Below, piece after piece: positions 42,430 to 51,872 of a stretch of 64,000 bases of DNA (its first letter is position 1; the number at the start of each line of letters is the position of its first letter). The position numbers were made by a program, and so were the translations under genes. The notes under the pieces were generated by a model, which did no database searches, was not told the origin of the DNA, and was given only the letters and a program-made list of their open reading frames with translations. The stretch comes from JBBDSU01 sp040904825 (GTDB lineage Bacteria > Actinomycetota > Nitriliruptoria > Nitriliruptorales > Nitriliruptoraceae): NCBI GenBank assembly GCA_040904825.1, contig JBBDSU010000057.1, positions 1 to 64,000 on the forward strand. Reading direction: 5' to 3'.

Positions 42430-43544
42430 TGCTGCAAATCGACAACGCCCGAGTCCGATATGGGGACTTCGAGGCGGTTCGCGGGGTCAACCTGACAGTC
42501 CTCCACCAACAGGTCATGGCCATCGTGGGACCCAGCGGCTGTGGCAAATCCACGCTGCTGAGAGCCATCGCGGGACTCGAACCGATGGCCGATGGCGCGA
42601 TCACCCTTGCTAAGCGGCGCATCGACCGGCTTCCACCGCACCGGCGCCGGGTCGGCCTGATGTTCCAGGACAACGCTCTGTTCCCCCACCGCACCGTCGC
42701 CGACAACGTCGCATTCGGCCTGAGAATGCGCGGTGACACGTCCGGCACGATTGCCGGACGAGTAGCCGAGGTCCTGCGCCTCGTCGACCTCGATGGTGCA
42801 CAATCTCGGTCGGTTGCTGCGCTATCAGGTGGCGAGCAGCAACGCGTTGCGCTCGCGCGAGCCATCGCACCTCAACCCGACGTCCTCATGCTTGACGAGC
42901 CACTCGGGTCACTCGATCGTCCACTCCAGCGACGCCTGTTGGCCGACCTTCCCGACCTGCTCCGCAGCGTCGGAACGGCCACGATCTACGTCACACACGA
43001 CCAGGACGAAGCCCTGCACCTTGCGGATCAAGTCGCCGTCATGAACAAGGGTCAGCTCGTCCAGGTCGCGACGCCTCGCAACATCGTCCAGCAACCTGCT
43101 GATGCCTTCGTTGCCCGATTCCTCGGCTACGAGACGCTGCTCCCCGCGCGAATAGCGGATGGATTCGCCATCACCTCGCTGGGTCGCACCCCGTTACCTG
43201 ACGGGTGGGCGCCGCACATCCCACAGAACAAGCCCCATGCGTGGGTGGTGGTTCGCCCCGACGCAATCAGGATGGCTTCCGACCAGCCGGCGGAACCACC
43301 GCTGGCCACCGTCACTGCTCACGTCGAGGCATCACGCTGGTTGACCGATCGGTGCGAAGTCACGTTCACGCTCGATGACGATTCCGCCACCACGCCTGAC
43401 CGACTCGACGCCAGGGTGACAGGCGAACAGGTCGTCGGGCGCACTCGCCTGAGGATGCCCTGGTGGCATGGCGACCCGCCCGATGACGGCGCGACGATGC
43501 AACTGACCATCGACCTGTCAGCATTACACGTCGTGGCCAATTGA
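42429..43544 (+). CDS. thiQ: Thiamine ABC transporter ATP-binding protein
   Basis: A 371-residue ABC ATPase: Walker A GPSGCGKSTLL, Q-loop FQDNALFPHRT, signature LSGGEQQRVALARA, Walker B DVLMLDEPLGSLD and H-loop YVTHDQDEAL. After about residue 240 there is a TOBE-like C-terminal domain (WVVVRPDAIRMAS, EVTFTLDDDS), which is longer than in E. coli ThiQ and may have a regulatory role. Start overlaps the permease stop by one base. Ends the riboswitch-controlled operon. Confidence 0.94.
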   Translation: MLQIDNARVRYGDFEAVRGVNLTVLHQQVMAIVGPSGCGKSTLLRAIAGLEPMADGAITLAKRRIDRLPPHRRRVGLMFQDNALFPHRTVADNVAFGLRMRGDTSGTIAGRVAEVLRLVDLDGAQSRSVAALSGGEQQRVALARAIAPQPDVLMLDEPLGSLDRPLQRRLLADLPDLLRSVGTATIYVTHDQDEALHLADQVAVMNKGQLVQVATPRNIVQQPADAFVARFLGYETLLPARIADGFAITSLGRTPLPDGWAPHIPQNKPHAWVVVRPDAIRMASDQPAEPPLATVTAHVEASRWLTDRCEVTFTLDDDSATTPDRLDARVTGEQVVGRTRLRMPWWHGDPPDDGATMQLTIDLSALHVVAN

Positions 43545-43616
43545 CCGCCCGCCTCAAGCAGCAGCCAGCGCACGCACGCTGGCGTGCACGATCACCGAGG
43601 CCTTACACGCAGGCTT

Positions 43617-44045
43617 TCAACCGATCCGCGCGTCGAGAGTGATCTCAACATTGCCGGCAAGAGCCTGGGAAATCGGGCAGCCTTCTTTGGCAGCACCCGT
43701 GGCCTTGGCAAGGATCTCGTCGTCGAGTCCGTCAGCAGTTACGGCCACCTCAAGCGCACTCTTGGTAACCCCGGTGCCAGGAACAAACGTCACCGTCGCA
43801 GCGGTCTCAATCCGACGTGGCGTCGCGCCGTTGTCGGCCAATTGCTTCGACAACGCCATTGAGAAGCACGATGCGTGAGCTGCAGCCAGCAGTTCTTCCG
43901 GACTGGTCTGGCCGTTGGGTTCCTCGGCGCGCGACGGCCATGACACCGCGACATCGTCAGCCAATCCTGACGATTCGAACGTTGCAACGCCCTTGCCCGT
44001 AGGCAGGTCGCCCTCCCAAATTACAGATGCACGGCGGTCAGTCAT
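43617..44045 (-). CDS. osmC: OsmC/Ohr-family peroxiredoxin
   Basis: A 142-residue thiol peroxidase that reduces organic hydroperoxides. The two redox cysteines are in AAAHASCFSMALSK and KEGCPISQAL; the N-terminal ASVIWEGDLPTGKGVATFES and SPEELLAAAHA are OsmC-branch features. The ATG at 44045 has GGAGA seven bases upstream; a start at 44081 adds 12 residues. The gene is monocistronic and convergent with thiQ. Confidence 0.95.
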   Translation of the reverse strand: MTDRRASVIWEGDLPTGKGVATFESSGLADDVAVSWPSRAEEPNGQTSPEELLAAAHASCFSMALSKQLADNGATPRRIETAATVTFVPGTGVTKSALEVAVTADGLDDEILAKATGAAKEGCPISQALAGNVEITLDARIG

Positions 44046-44176
44046 GTGGTGTTCTCCATACTCGACGTTGGAACGAAACAAGTAATAGCGACGTTATCCC
44101 GTTCTTGGGCCCCCACGTTTCGGCACGCCCAACGGATGGCGCCAGCAATGACCCCAAGGTGCCCAGACCGTGAAGA

Positions 44177-45352
44177 TCAGTACGTCGGGATGCTCGGGTC
44201 AACTTGGCGAGAATAGGCATTGATACCGCCGCGCATCGAACGGGCGCGGAATCCGGCGCCACGCAGGAGTTGGGTTGACTCAAGTGATCGCACGCCCGAC
44301 AGGCAGTGCATGACGTAATCCTTGGTCGGATCGAGTTCGCTCAACTTGTCAGGCAATGTGTCCTTCGGGATGAGCACAGAACCCGGAATACGGTTGATCT
44401 CGTATTCGTGTGGCTCGCGAACATCCACCAGCACGACGTCGGGCTTGTCGGCGATGTCGGCATAGTCAGTCGGCAAGATCTCGAGCTCAGCCAGTGACAG
44501 ATCTGTCTCGACAACACCATCGTGCGCCGGCATGCCACAGAACGCCTCGTAGTCGATCAATGCTGTGACGGTTGGATTGTCGCCACACACGGGGCAATCA
44601 GGGTCTTTGTTGACCTTGACGTAGGTCCAACGCTGATCGAGCGCGTCGTAGAGTCCCAGACGCCCGATCATGGGGTCGCCTGCTCCCGTGATGAGTTTGA
44701 TGCCTTCGATGCCTTGGGCGGTTCCAATGTGGCCAGCCATGATGCCCAGCACGCCACCTTCGGCGCAGTTTGGCACCATCCCTGGAGGTGGTGGTTCAGG
44801 GAACATGCACCGGTAGCAGGGCCCTTCTTCCGCCCAGAAGACACTGAGCTGTCCCTCGAAGCGGAAGATCGAGCCGTACACATTGGGCTTGCCAAGGAGT
44901 ACGCATGCGTCGTTGACGAGGTAGCGCGTGGGGAAGTTGTCGGTGCCGTCGATGACAAGGTCGTAGTCAGCGATGATGTCCAGGGCGTTGTCGGAACGCA
45001 GGAACGTCTTGTGCCCGATGACCTCGACAAACGGGTTGATCTCTTTGATGGAGGCTTCAGCCGAATCAACCTTGTGCACGCCGATGTCGGACGTTCCGTG
45101 AATGATCTGACGCTGGAGGTTTGAAGCGTCGACAACATCGTCGTCGACAAGCCCAATGGTGCCGACCCCGGCCGCAGCCAGGTAGAGGGCCAGTGGTGAG
45201 CCGAGCCCTCCGGTGCCTACCAGCAGGACACGCGCGGCTTTGAGTCGCTCTTGCCCAGGCATACCAACATCAGGGATGATCAGATGACGGCTGTACCGCG
45301 CGATCTCTTCGGCGGTCAGGGATTCACGGCGATCAACTACAGGCGAAACCAC
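44177..45352 (-). CDS. moeZ: Adenylyltransferase/sulfurtransferase MoeZ
   Basis: A 391-residue two-domain protein that adenylates and then sulfurates the C-terminus of small ubiquitin-like carriers (MoaD, ThiS, CysO). The N-terminal E1-like domain has LLVGTGGLGSPLALYLAAAG, SNLQRQIIHG, DGTDNFPTRYLVND and CYRCMFPEPPPP with the Cys zinc ligands completed by CPVCG. The C-terminal rhodanese domain has its persulfide cysteine in VMHCLSGVRS. GTG start (45352) with AGGAG eight bases upstream; the longer frame to 45472 lacks homology. Sulfur probably comes from a cysteine desulfurase; SufS is coded nearby but in another operon. Confidence 0.95.
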   Translation of the reverse strand: MVSPVVDRRESLTAEEIARYSRHLIIPDVGMPGQERLKAARVLLVGTGGLGSPLALYLAAAGVGTIGLVDDDVVDASNLQRQIIHGTSDIGVHKVDSAEASIKEINPFVEVIGHKTFLRSDNALDIIADYDLVIDGTDNFPTRYLVNDACVLLGKPNVYGSIFRFEGQLSVFWAEEGPCYRCMFPEPPPPGMVPNCAEGGVLGIMAGHIGTAQGIEGIKLITGAGDPMIGRLGLYDALDQRWTYVKVNKDPDCPVCGDNPTVTALIDYEAFCGMPAHDGVVETDLSLAELEILPTDYADIADKPDVVLVDVREPHEYEINRIPGSVLIPKDTLPDKLSELDPTKDYVMHCLSGVRSLESTQLLRGAGFRARSMRGGINAYSRQVDPSIPTY

Positions 45353-45621
45353 GGAATGCGCTCCTGGCGCGTGAGGGGACGACTGGCCAGTGTCGGCAGT
45401 CGTCAAACAACCTGCTAGCCAGCCAGTGTAAACAGTGCAATCTCGTGCAGGCGGGTCCGCATGCCCATGCAACGGCCGTCACGCAGACACACTGAGATCC
45501 GTTGGCCGACCGGCAGTACTCCCATCGATTCCTACCGCAGCGCGGGTTGGCATCTGCGATCCCCAGTAGGTTTGCGCGTAACTGCTTGCCACGTGATATC
45601 GCCGTGAGAGAAAGGCTCCAC

Positions 45622-46842
45622 ATGGTTGCCGACGACGTGGTCATTTGCTCCCCTCTCCGCACAGCCGTAGGACGATTCGGAGGCGTGTTCCGATCGTTGA
45701 CCGCTGGCCAACTGGCAACAACGGTGGTTTCCGCGATCCTCACCAGAAATTCACTGGACCCGGCCCGCGTGAACGAAGTGATCCTCGGCCAAGCCAACCC
45801 GAACGGCGAGGAACCCGCCATTGGACGGGTCGTCGCGCTTGACGCAGGCATGCCTGTCACAACGACAGGGGTGCAGGTCGACCGGCGCTGTGGCTCAGGG
45901 CTGCAGGCAGTGATCGACGCCGCCATGCGCGTGCAGGTTGGTGCTGCCGAGGTTGTCATTGCGGGCGGGGCCGAGTCGATGAGCTCGGCCGAGCATTACG
46001 CGTCTGGATTGCGTTGGGGCACGCGCGGTGACGGAGTGACACTGGTCGACCGCCTCGCCCGCGCAAGGGTCACGGCCGGAGGACGCCATCATCCCATCCC
46101 TGGAGGAATGCTCGAGACCGCAGAGAACTTGCGGCGCGAAGGGCGCATTTCGCGCGAGGACCAAGACGCTCTTGCGGTGCGATCCCACCAACGGGCGGTC
46201 GCAGCACAACAGGCTGGCCGGTTCGACGACGAGATCGTAGAGGTAGAGGTAGCTGGGCGCCGTTCGACTGAATTGGTCACCGTGGACGAACACCCCCGTG
46301 CCGATACCACGCTCGCAGCACTCGCTGGCTTGCGGCCAGTCATGGTGGCATTGGATCCCGAGGCAACGGTGACTGCAGGCAACGCGTCGGGCCAGAATGA
46401 TGGCGCAGCAGCGTGCATTGTCACTTCGCGCCGTGTGGCCGAAAAGCTTGGCCTGGAACCGATGGCGCGACTTGTTACATGGTCTGTCGCCGGCGTCGAA
46501 CCGGAACGGATGGGCATCGGACCTGTTCCAGCAACAGCCAACGCGCTCCAACAAGCAAGGTTGTCACTGGGCGACATCGAACTCATCGAACTCAACGAAG
46601 CATTCGCAGCGCAGGCGCTCGCGGTTATTCGTGCATGGGAACTGGCCGATCAAGACCTCGACCGGGTGAACGTCAACGGCTCAGGCATTTCGCTCGGTCA
46701 TCCGGTTGGCGCGACCGGTGCGCGCATCCTCGCAACGCTGCTGCACGAAATGGCCCGACGCGACGCACGCTTCGGCCTCGAAACCATGTGTATCGGTGGC
46801 GGCCAAGGCCTTGCCGCCATCTTCGAACGCATCAACAACTGA
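45622..46842 (+). CDS. Acetyl-CoA acetyltransferase (thiolase)
   Basis: A 406-residue thiolase. Catalytic residues: nucleophilic Cys in VDRRCGSGLQAVIDA, His in SLGHPVGATGARI and the second Cys in ETMCIGGGQGLAA. ELIELNEAFAAQALAV is the usual NEAF motif. It can work either way, in fatty-acid breakdown or in acetoacetyl-CoA formation for e.g. polyhydroxybutyrate; no neighbour shows which. ATG at 45622 has AAAGG seven bases before it; the frame is open upstream to 45502. Divergent from moeZ (269 bases of non-coding DNA between) and convergent with the suf operon. Confidence 0.95.
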   Translation: MVADDVVICSPLRTAVGRFGGVFRSLTAGQLATTVVSAILTRNSLDPARVNEVILGQANPNGEEPAIGRVVALDAGMPVTTTGVQVDRRCGSGLQAVIDAAMRVQVGAAEVVIAGGAESMSSAEHYASGLRWGTRGDGVTLVDRLARARVTAGGRHHPIPGGMLETAENLRREGRISREDQDALAVRSHQRAVAAQQAGRFDDEIVEVEVAGRRSTELVTVDEHPRADTTLAALAGLRPVMVALDPEATVTAGNASGQNDGAAACIVTSRRVAEKLGLEPMARLVTWSVAGVEPERMGIGPVPATANALQQARLSLGDIELIELNEAFAAQALAVIRAWELADQDLDRVNVNGSGISLGHPVGATGARILATLLHEMARRDARFGLETMCIGGGQGLAAIFERINN

Positions 46843-46865
46843 GCGACGGGCTTCCCCGGAGAGTG

Positions 46866-47354
46866 TCAGACGTTCATGCCCATGGCACGCAGTTCGTCGC
46901 GGACGTAGTCGGCCATCATGTCAGTCGACCACGGCGGATCGAACGTGAACTCCACATCGACATGATCGACACCAGGCATAGCGCCGAGAATCACCGAGCA
47001 CTGTTGATGGATGATCTCCGTGAGCGGGCAGCCCATCGACGTCAAGGTCATGCGCACATGGACATGGCCTCGTTGCGGCTTGAGGACTTCATACACCAGT
47101 CCCAAGTCGACGATGTTGTAGCCGATTTCAGGGTCGATGACGGCGCGCAACCCGTTGAACAGCGCGTCACTCGGCGGCATTCCGTCGTCATCCAGTGGCA
47201 GGTCGGCAAACGGGTTGCTTCGTTCGCCGGAAGCTGTCCCACCCGGCACGCCGGCAGGATCGTCTGCACGACCCGAGGGTGTATCGGCCTCAGGAATTTC
47301 GTCGTCGACATCGACAGCTGAACCGTTCGAAGCCGGTGCGTGGTCGTTCATCAT
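46866..47354 (-). CDS. sufT: MIP18/DUF59 Fe-S assembly protein, SufT-like
   Basis: A 162-residue protein; the first 60 residues are acidic and probably disordered (DVDDEIPEADTPSGRAD). The folded part is a DUF59 domain: LRAVIDPEIGYNIVDLGLVY, VHVRMTLTSMGCPLTEIIHQ and VEFTFDPPWSTDMMAD, with the conserved Asp-Pro-Glu and the cysteine before P-L. Such proteins help mature Fe-S proteins. It is the last gene of the suf operon. I start at ATG 47354 with AAGGA upstream; ATG 47420 would overlap sufU by 11 bases. Gene name by context. Confidence 0.9.
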   Translation of the reverse strand: MMNDHAPASNGSAVDVDDEIPEADTPSGRADDPAGVPGGTASGERSNPFADLPLDDDGMPPSDALFNGLRAVIDPEIGYNIVDLGLVYEVLKPQRGHVHVRMTLTSMGCPLTEIIHQQCSVILGAMPGVDHVDVEFTFDPPWSTDMMADYVRDELRAMGMNV

Positions 47355-47409
47355 GACGTCTTCCTTCGCGTGGTGAATCTCGCGCTGGTCGGCCTGGTCG
47401 ATCGGTCGA

Positions 47410-47877
47410 TCAATCTCCATCGTGGGTCACGCTGTGAGCCGAAGCGCCCTGCTGATGGGTTTCGATGGCATCACGTACCGCCATCCAACCCAACAACGCG
47501 CACTTGACCCTTACTGGGAACTTCGCAACGCCTTCGAAGACGACCGCGTCCCCCAAGTCCTCAATTCTCTCGGGCTCGTCCCCGTGCATCATGAGACGGA
47601 ATTGCTCAGTCAATTCAAGGACATCCTCAAGTCCACGGCCGGCCACGACGCCCGTCATTACTGACGCTGATGCCTGACTGATCGAACACCCTTCACCGTC
47701 AAAGGCAATTCCATCGAGGGCTCCGTCAACGACTCTGATGCGAAGATCCATCTCATCGCCGCACAACGGATTGGAGTGATGGACGTGCACACTCTCGCCA
47801 TCGAGTGACGGAGCCCGATTCTTGGGCTTGCGATAGTGATCCAGGATGATCTCCTGGTACATCTCCTCCATCGACAT
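47410..47877 (-). CDS. sufU: Fe-S assembly sulfur-transfer protein SufU
   Basis: A 155-residue IscU/SufU-family protein. The three cysteines lie in SNPLCGDEMDL, DGEGCSISQAS and KCALLGWMAVRDA, and the SufU-typical insertion before the third cysteine is present. In Gram-positive bacteria SufU holds zinc and accepts sulfur from SufS; a scaffold role is less likely. It is 11 bases after sufS, the expected partner. Confidence 0.97.
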   Translation of the reverse strand: MSMEEMYQEIILDHYRKPKNRAPSLDGESVHVHHSNPLCGDEMDLRIRVVDGALDGIAFDGEGCSISQASASVMTGVVAGRGLEDVLELTEQFRLMMHGDEPERIEDLGDAVVFEGVAKFPVRVKCALLGWMAVRDAIETHQQGASAHSVTHDGD

Positions 47878-47888
47878 GGTGTCCGCCT

Positions 47889-49121
47889 TTAGCGCGCGAA
47901 GAACGAGCGCGCAGCGAGCACGCCCTCGATCAACGGTTCGATGTCATCGTGGTCGTTGTAGACATAGGCACTCGCCCGCGTTGTCGCCGTGACTCCGAGA
48001 CAACGCATAAGCGGCTTGGCGCAGTGGTGGCCGACTCTGACGCACACCCCTTTGGAGGACAGCATCGCGCCCACGTCGTGAGGATGGACGCCGTCGACTG
48101 TGAACGAGATCGCTCCGCCACGAATGGCCGCGTCCGACGGGCCAAAGATCTCAACTCCGTCGACATCGCCCAGCGCCGTCATGATCTCTGCGGTGATCGC
48201 AACCTCGTGCTGCCTCACGTTGTCCATGCCAAGATCTGTCAGCATCTGCGCGGCCGCAGCGAGACCTGCACCTTCAGCGATGGCTGGTGTGCCCGCTTCG
48301 AACTTGTGCGGCAGGTCGTTCCAGGTCGCACCGTCCAACGTCACGTCGCGGATCATGTCACCACCGGCCAAGAACGGCTCCATGCCATCGAGTACCGATG
48401 GCTTCGCCAGCAGCAGACCGATGCCAGTCGGGCCAAGCATCTTGTGGCCCGTTATCGCGTAGAAATCGACGTCCAGCTGACGAAAACTGACGGGCAGATG
48501 CGGCGCCGCTTGTGCACCGTCGACGTGCACCACGACCTCTTTGTTTGCAGCGCGTGCCAGGTCGCGGACCGCAGCGACATCGTTGATGGTCCCGAGGACA
48601 TTCGACACGTGAGTGATGGCGACAAACCTCACCCGCCCATCTGAAACCAGCGCGGCCGCCTGCGACAAGTCCAACTGGCCATCATCGGTCAGTGGAATGT
48701 GACGAACTTCGAAACCCAGATCTCGCGCGGCGTAAGTAAACGGGACATGGTTCGCGTGATGTTCCATCGTCGTGGTCAAGATCGCATCGCCAGGCCCGAG
48801 ATTGCGTCGCACCCACGAGTAGGCCACCAGATTGCACGCTTCGGTGGCGTTCTTGGTGAAGATGACACCTCGCTCGTCGGCATCGAAGAACGTCGCCAAC
48901 GTGCGGCGAGCATTCTCGAACAGGTCGGTGGCCTCCTCGGCGAGCTGGTAGACGCCACGATTCACGTTGGACCGGCAGGTGCGGTAGTAGTGGTCCATTG
49001 CATCGAGGACCACTACTGGGGTCTGCGAACTTGCTGCCGAGTCGAGGTACACCAGACGCCGCCCGTCGAGCTCCCGCGACAACGTCGGGAACTCCTTGCG
49101 GAGCGTCGCTACATCGAACAT
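47889..49121 (-). CDS. sufS: Cysteine desulfurase SufS
   Basis: A 410-residue PLP enzyme that takes sulfur from cysteine. Signatures: LDSAASSQTPVVVLDAM, EHHANHVPF, VDGAQAAPH, the PLP lysine in YAITGHKMLGPTGIGLL and the catalytic Cys in VRVGHHCAKPLM. It belongs to the SufS (group II) type. Followed by sufU. The 108 bases before the gene (to sufC) carry no motif I can name. Confidence 0.98.
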   Translation of the reverse strand: MFDVATLRKEFPTLSRELDGRRLVYLDSAASSQTPVVVLDAMDHYYRTCRSNVNRGVYQLAEEATDLFENARRTLATFFDADERGVIFTKNATEACNLVAYSWVRRNLGPGDAILTTTMEHHANHVPFTYAARDLGFEVRHIPLTDDGQLDLSQAAALVSDGRVRFVAITHVSNVLGTINDVAAVRDLARAANKEVVVHVDGAQAAPHLPVSFRQLDVDFYAITGHKMLGPTGIGLLLAKPSVLDGMEPFLAGGDMIRDVTLDGATWNDLPHKFEAGTPAIAEGAGLAAAAQMLTDLGMDNVRQHEVAITAEIMTALGDVDGVEIFGPSDAAIRGGAISFTVDGVHPHDVGAMLSSKGVCVRVGHHCAKPLMRCLGVTATTRASAYVYNDHDDIEPLIEGVLAARSFFAR

Positions 49122-49229
49122 GGTGTCCTCGAGGTGGTGGCGTCTTGCTGACCTGCCCTTGTTGTCATCGTGCCTTACGTCGTGGCCATCGGCCAGCTTT
49201 GGCGGTGGCCAACGTGCCGACTGGCCATA

Positions 49230-49979
49230 TCACGTTCCCGCTACCAGGGACTGAATGTCCTCGTATCCATGGGCTTCGAGACGGTCGGCCAGCTCAGGTC
49301 CGCCGGACGCTGCGATCCGTCCTTCGAACATGACATGGACCTCATCCGGCTGGATGTAACGCAAGATCCGTGTGTAGTGGGTGATGATCAGGACACCCAT
49401 CTCAGGTCCCCGCAGACGGTCAACGCCTTCGGAGACCACCTTGAGCGCGTCGACGTCGAGGCCAGAGTCAGTCTCGTCGAGGATCGCCAGGCGAGGTTTG
49501 AGCAACGCAGCCTGCAAGATCTCAAAGCGCTTCTTCTCGCCGCCTGAGAAACCTTCGTTGACGGACCGCTGAAGGAATGACTCACTCACCCCGAGCGAGG
49601 CCATTTCTTCCTTCAATCGCGCCATGAATTCGCGGATCGGAATCTCTTCGTCCGCGGTCGCGTTGAGCGCTGTGCGCAGGAAGTTGGTCAGCGACACGCC
49701 AGGAACCTCGACCGGATACTGCATCGCGAGGAAGACACCCAAGCGGGCGCGTTCATCGGGGGTGAGGTTGTTGAGCTCAGTCCCCTGCCAGGTCATCGTC
49801 CCGCCCGTCACGTCATAGGCGGGGTGGCCTGCGATGGTGTAGGCAAGGGTGGATTTTCCGGAACCGTTGGGGCCCATCAGGGCGATCGTTCGTCCCATAT
49901 CCAGATCGAGGGACACGCCGTGCAGCAATTCGGTGCCGCCAGCTTCAACGGTCAGGTCGCGGATCTCAAGGTCAGCCAT
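49230..49979 (-). CDS. sufC: Suf complex ATPase SufC
   Basis: A 249-residue ABC-type ATPase of the SufBC2D scaffold complex. Walker A is LMGPNGSGKSTLAYTI, signature FSGGEKKRFEILQ, Walker B PRLAILDETDSGLDVDAL and the H-loop LIITHYTRIL. SufC drives the shape change needed for cluster build-up on SufB-SufD. It reads after the Rieske gene with 96 bases between. Confidence 0.98.
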   Translation of the reverse strand: MADLEIRDLTVEAGGTELLHGVSLDLDMGRTIALMGPNGSGKSTLAYTIAGHPAYDVTGGTMTWQGTELNNLTPDERARLGVFLAMQYPVEVPGVSLTNFLRTALNATADEEIPIREFMARLKEEMASLGVSESFLQRSVNEGFSGGEKKRFEILQAALLKPRLAILDETDSGLDVDALKVVSEGVDRLRGPEMGVLIITHYTRILRYIQPDEVHVMFEGRIAASGGPELADRLEAHGYEDIQSLVAGT

Positions 49980-50075
49980 GATGATCGATTCTCTCGTGGT
50001 GATAAACGTTGGATGTCAGTAATGGTCGAACGTCGTGCTGTGCTCAGGGTCTGAGATTCGGGTAAGTAATCGGGG

Positions 50076-50408
50076 TCAGTGCTCTGGAAAGGGCGCATCA
50101 TTGGTTGGCGAGGTGACGTCCACGTAGACATCGTCGCCGTCAACGGTGACGGGAAAGGCCGGTACCGCGCGCAATGCCGGCAACGATGACGGCTCGCCAC
50201 TGTCGAGATCGAACGTCGAGCCATGCAGCGAGCACTCGATGCCGTTGCCCCAAACCATGCCTTCGGCCAGGGACCACTGCTGGTGGGAGCAGGTGTCGTG
50301 GATCGCTTTGACTGCGTCACCCAACCTGACGAGGCATACGGGCACACCGTCGACATCGGCCCGCATGGGGGTCGCTTCCTGCAATTCGGACAGTTTGGCC
50401 GTGGGCAT
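50076..50408 (-). CDS. Rieske [2Fe-2S] ferredoxin in suf operon
   Basis: A 110-residue Rieske protein of the soluble oxygenase-ferredoxin type. The cluster ligands are in CSHQQWSLAEG and ECSLHGSTFDLDSG (C-x-H and C-x-x-H). It starts inside the sufD stop (TGATG, one-base overlap), so it is translated with the Suf genes. Such a gene between sufD and sufC is common in actinobacteria; it may deliver electrons for assembly or be a client, unproven. Confidence 0.94.
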   Translation of the reverse strand: MPTAKLSELQEATPMRADVDGVPVCLVRLGDAVKAIHDTCSHQQWSLAEGMVWGNGIECSLHGSTFDLDSGEPSSLPALRAVPAFPVTVDGDDVYVDVTSPTNDAPFPEH

Positions 50409-51811
50409 CAGCGTTCCCCTGCGGCAGACGCGGCTGCCGTCGCCAGGTCGCGCAGCGCCGCATCGTTGACCTGGACGTTGTCAAGATCTACTGATTCGAC
50501 CCGCGCTTCGATGGCAGCTTGGGACGCCTCGGTCACGCCGGGCAGGTCGGCCTCTTGCAGGACCTCGCGGAAGAAACCTGTGACGATGAGTCGCAACGCG
50601 TCATCGCGCCGAATCCCGCGAGACTCCAGATAGAACAGGTGCAGCGCGTCAATCTGCCCCGTTGCCGACCCATGCCCCGCCGTGATATCGGCGCACTCGA
50701 TCTCAAGGAACGGCGTGGAGTCAGCGCGCGCACCTTCGGTGAGGATGAGGCTGCGATTGTTCTCGTCCGTCGCGGTGCCCACCGCATCACGATGCACGAA
50801 GATGTTGCCGCGAAACACTGTCCGGCTGTTGCCTTGCAGTGCGCCCTTGAACAGCACGTCTGAGGTGGCGTTGGGGGCCAGGTGGCGCACGTAGGGCTGC
50901 AGGTCGAACCACTGCCCTTCATCGGCGAAGTACACGCCCAGAGGCCGCGCTCGCGCGCCGGGCCCCACAAGATCAACCTCAGGGCGCAGCCGAACGGTCG
51001 CTCCACCGGTGGTGACCGCAAGCGTCCTGACAGTGCTATCACGGTGTGCAGCGATCTTCTGCAATGACAGGTGCTGAATCTGGTCCGCCCAGCTTTGCAG
51101 CGACGCAACCTGCACATCCGCACTGTCGAGGGCGATGACTTCGACGACTTCATCGACAAGCGCGTCGACGCCTTCTTCCGAGGTGTGTTCCAGGTACAGC
51201 TGGACCTTGGCGTGATGTTCGACGACGGCCAAGACTCGAGGCAGGTGTGCGCCGGCAGATGTCACGTGGGTATGCACCGAGATCGGTACGGCGACCTCAT
51301 ACTCGGCAGGGATGTGCACGAAGATGCCTGCGGTCCAAGCAGCGTCGCTGGCAGTGATGGTGCGGTCCTCGTTGGCTCCTGTGGAGACGTCCGACGACGT
51401 CGTGAGGGATCCCAGATGGGTCTCGACCAGTTCTCGATGTGAGGTGGCTGCTTCTGCCAGGGTCGTCACGATCACGCCGGCGTCGGCCAGCACCGAAGGC
51501 AGCGTGATCTCGACCACGACACCGTCAACGATGCGAGCGATGGCGGCTTCATCATCGAGGTTGTCGATCACCGACGATGTCCTCTGTGAGGAAACCACTG
51601 CTGTGCCGTCCGCGCCGATCACTTCGCGTTCGATGTTGAACCGTTGGTCGAACGGGGTCGACCGCCAGAACTCATCGACACGACTGTCCGGCCATTGTTG
51701 ATCAGTCCACCGCTTGTAGGCCTCAAGCCGCCTATCGCGCAGCCAATCCGGTTCCGAGGATGCTGCGCTCAGGGCGGTGAGGTTCTCTTCAGTCAGGGCA
51801 TGCAGGTTCAA
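50408..51811 (-). CDS. sufD: Fe-S assembly protein SufD
   Basis: A 467-residue beta-helix protein pairing with SufB in the SufBC2D scaffold. Family features: EPDWLRDRRLEAYKRW near the N-terminus, the long right-handed beta-helix in the middle and the C-terminal DITAGHGSATGQIDALHLFY then LESRGIRRDDALRLIVTGFF. The His in AGHG is in the position described as functionally needed in E. coli SufD. Sits 61 bases after sufB. Confidence 0.97.
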   Translation of the reverse strand: MNLHALTEENLTALSAASSEPDWLRDRRLEAYKRWTDQQWPDSRVDEFWRSTPFDQRFNIEREVIGADGTAVVSSQRTSSVIDNLDDEAAIARIVDGVVVEITLPSVLADAGVIVTTLAEAATSHRELVETHLGSLTTSSDVSTGANEDRTITASDAAWTAGIFVHIPAEYEVAVPISVHTHVTSAGAHLPRVLAVVEHHAKVQLYLEHTSEEGVDALVDEVVEVIALDSADVQVASLQSWADQIQHLSLQKIAAHRDSTVRTLAVTTGGATVRLRPEVDLVGPGARARPLGVYFADEGQWFDLQPYVRHLAPNATSDVLFKGALQGNSRTVFRGNIFVHRDAVGTATDENNRSLILTEGARADSTPFLEIECADITAGHGSATGQIDALHLFYLESRGIRRDDALRLIVTGFFREVLQEADLPGVTEASQAAIEARVESVDLDNVQVNDAALRDLATAAASAAGER

Positions 51812-51872
51812 GGTGTTCTCGTCGTGTCAGGAACGTGATCGTTCCGAGGAAGGATGCGGCGGCGCAAACGGC

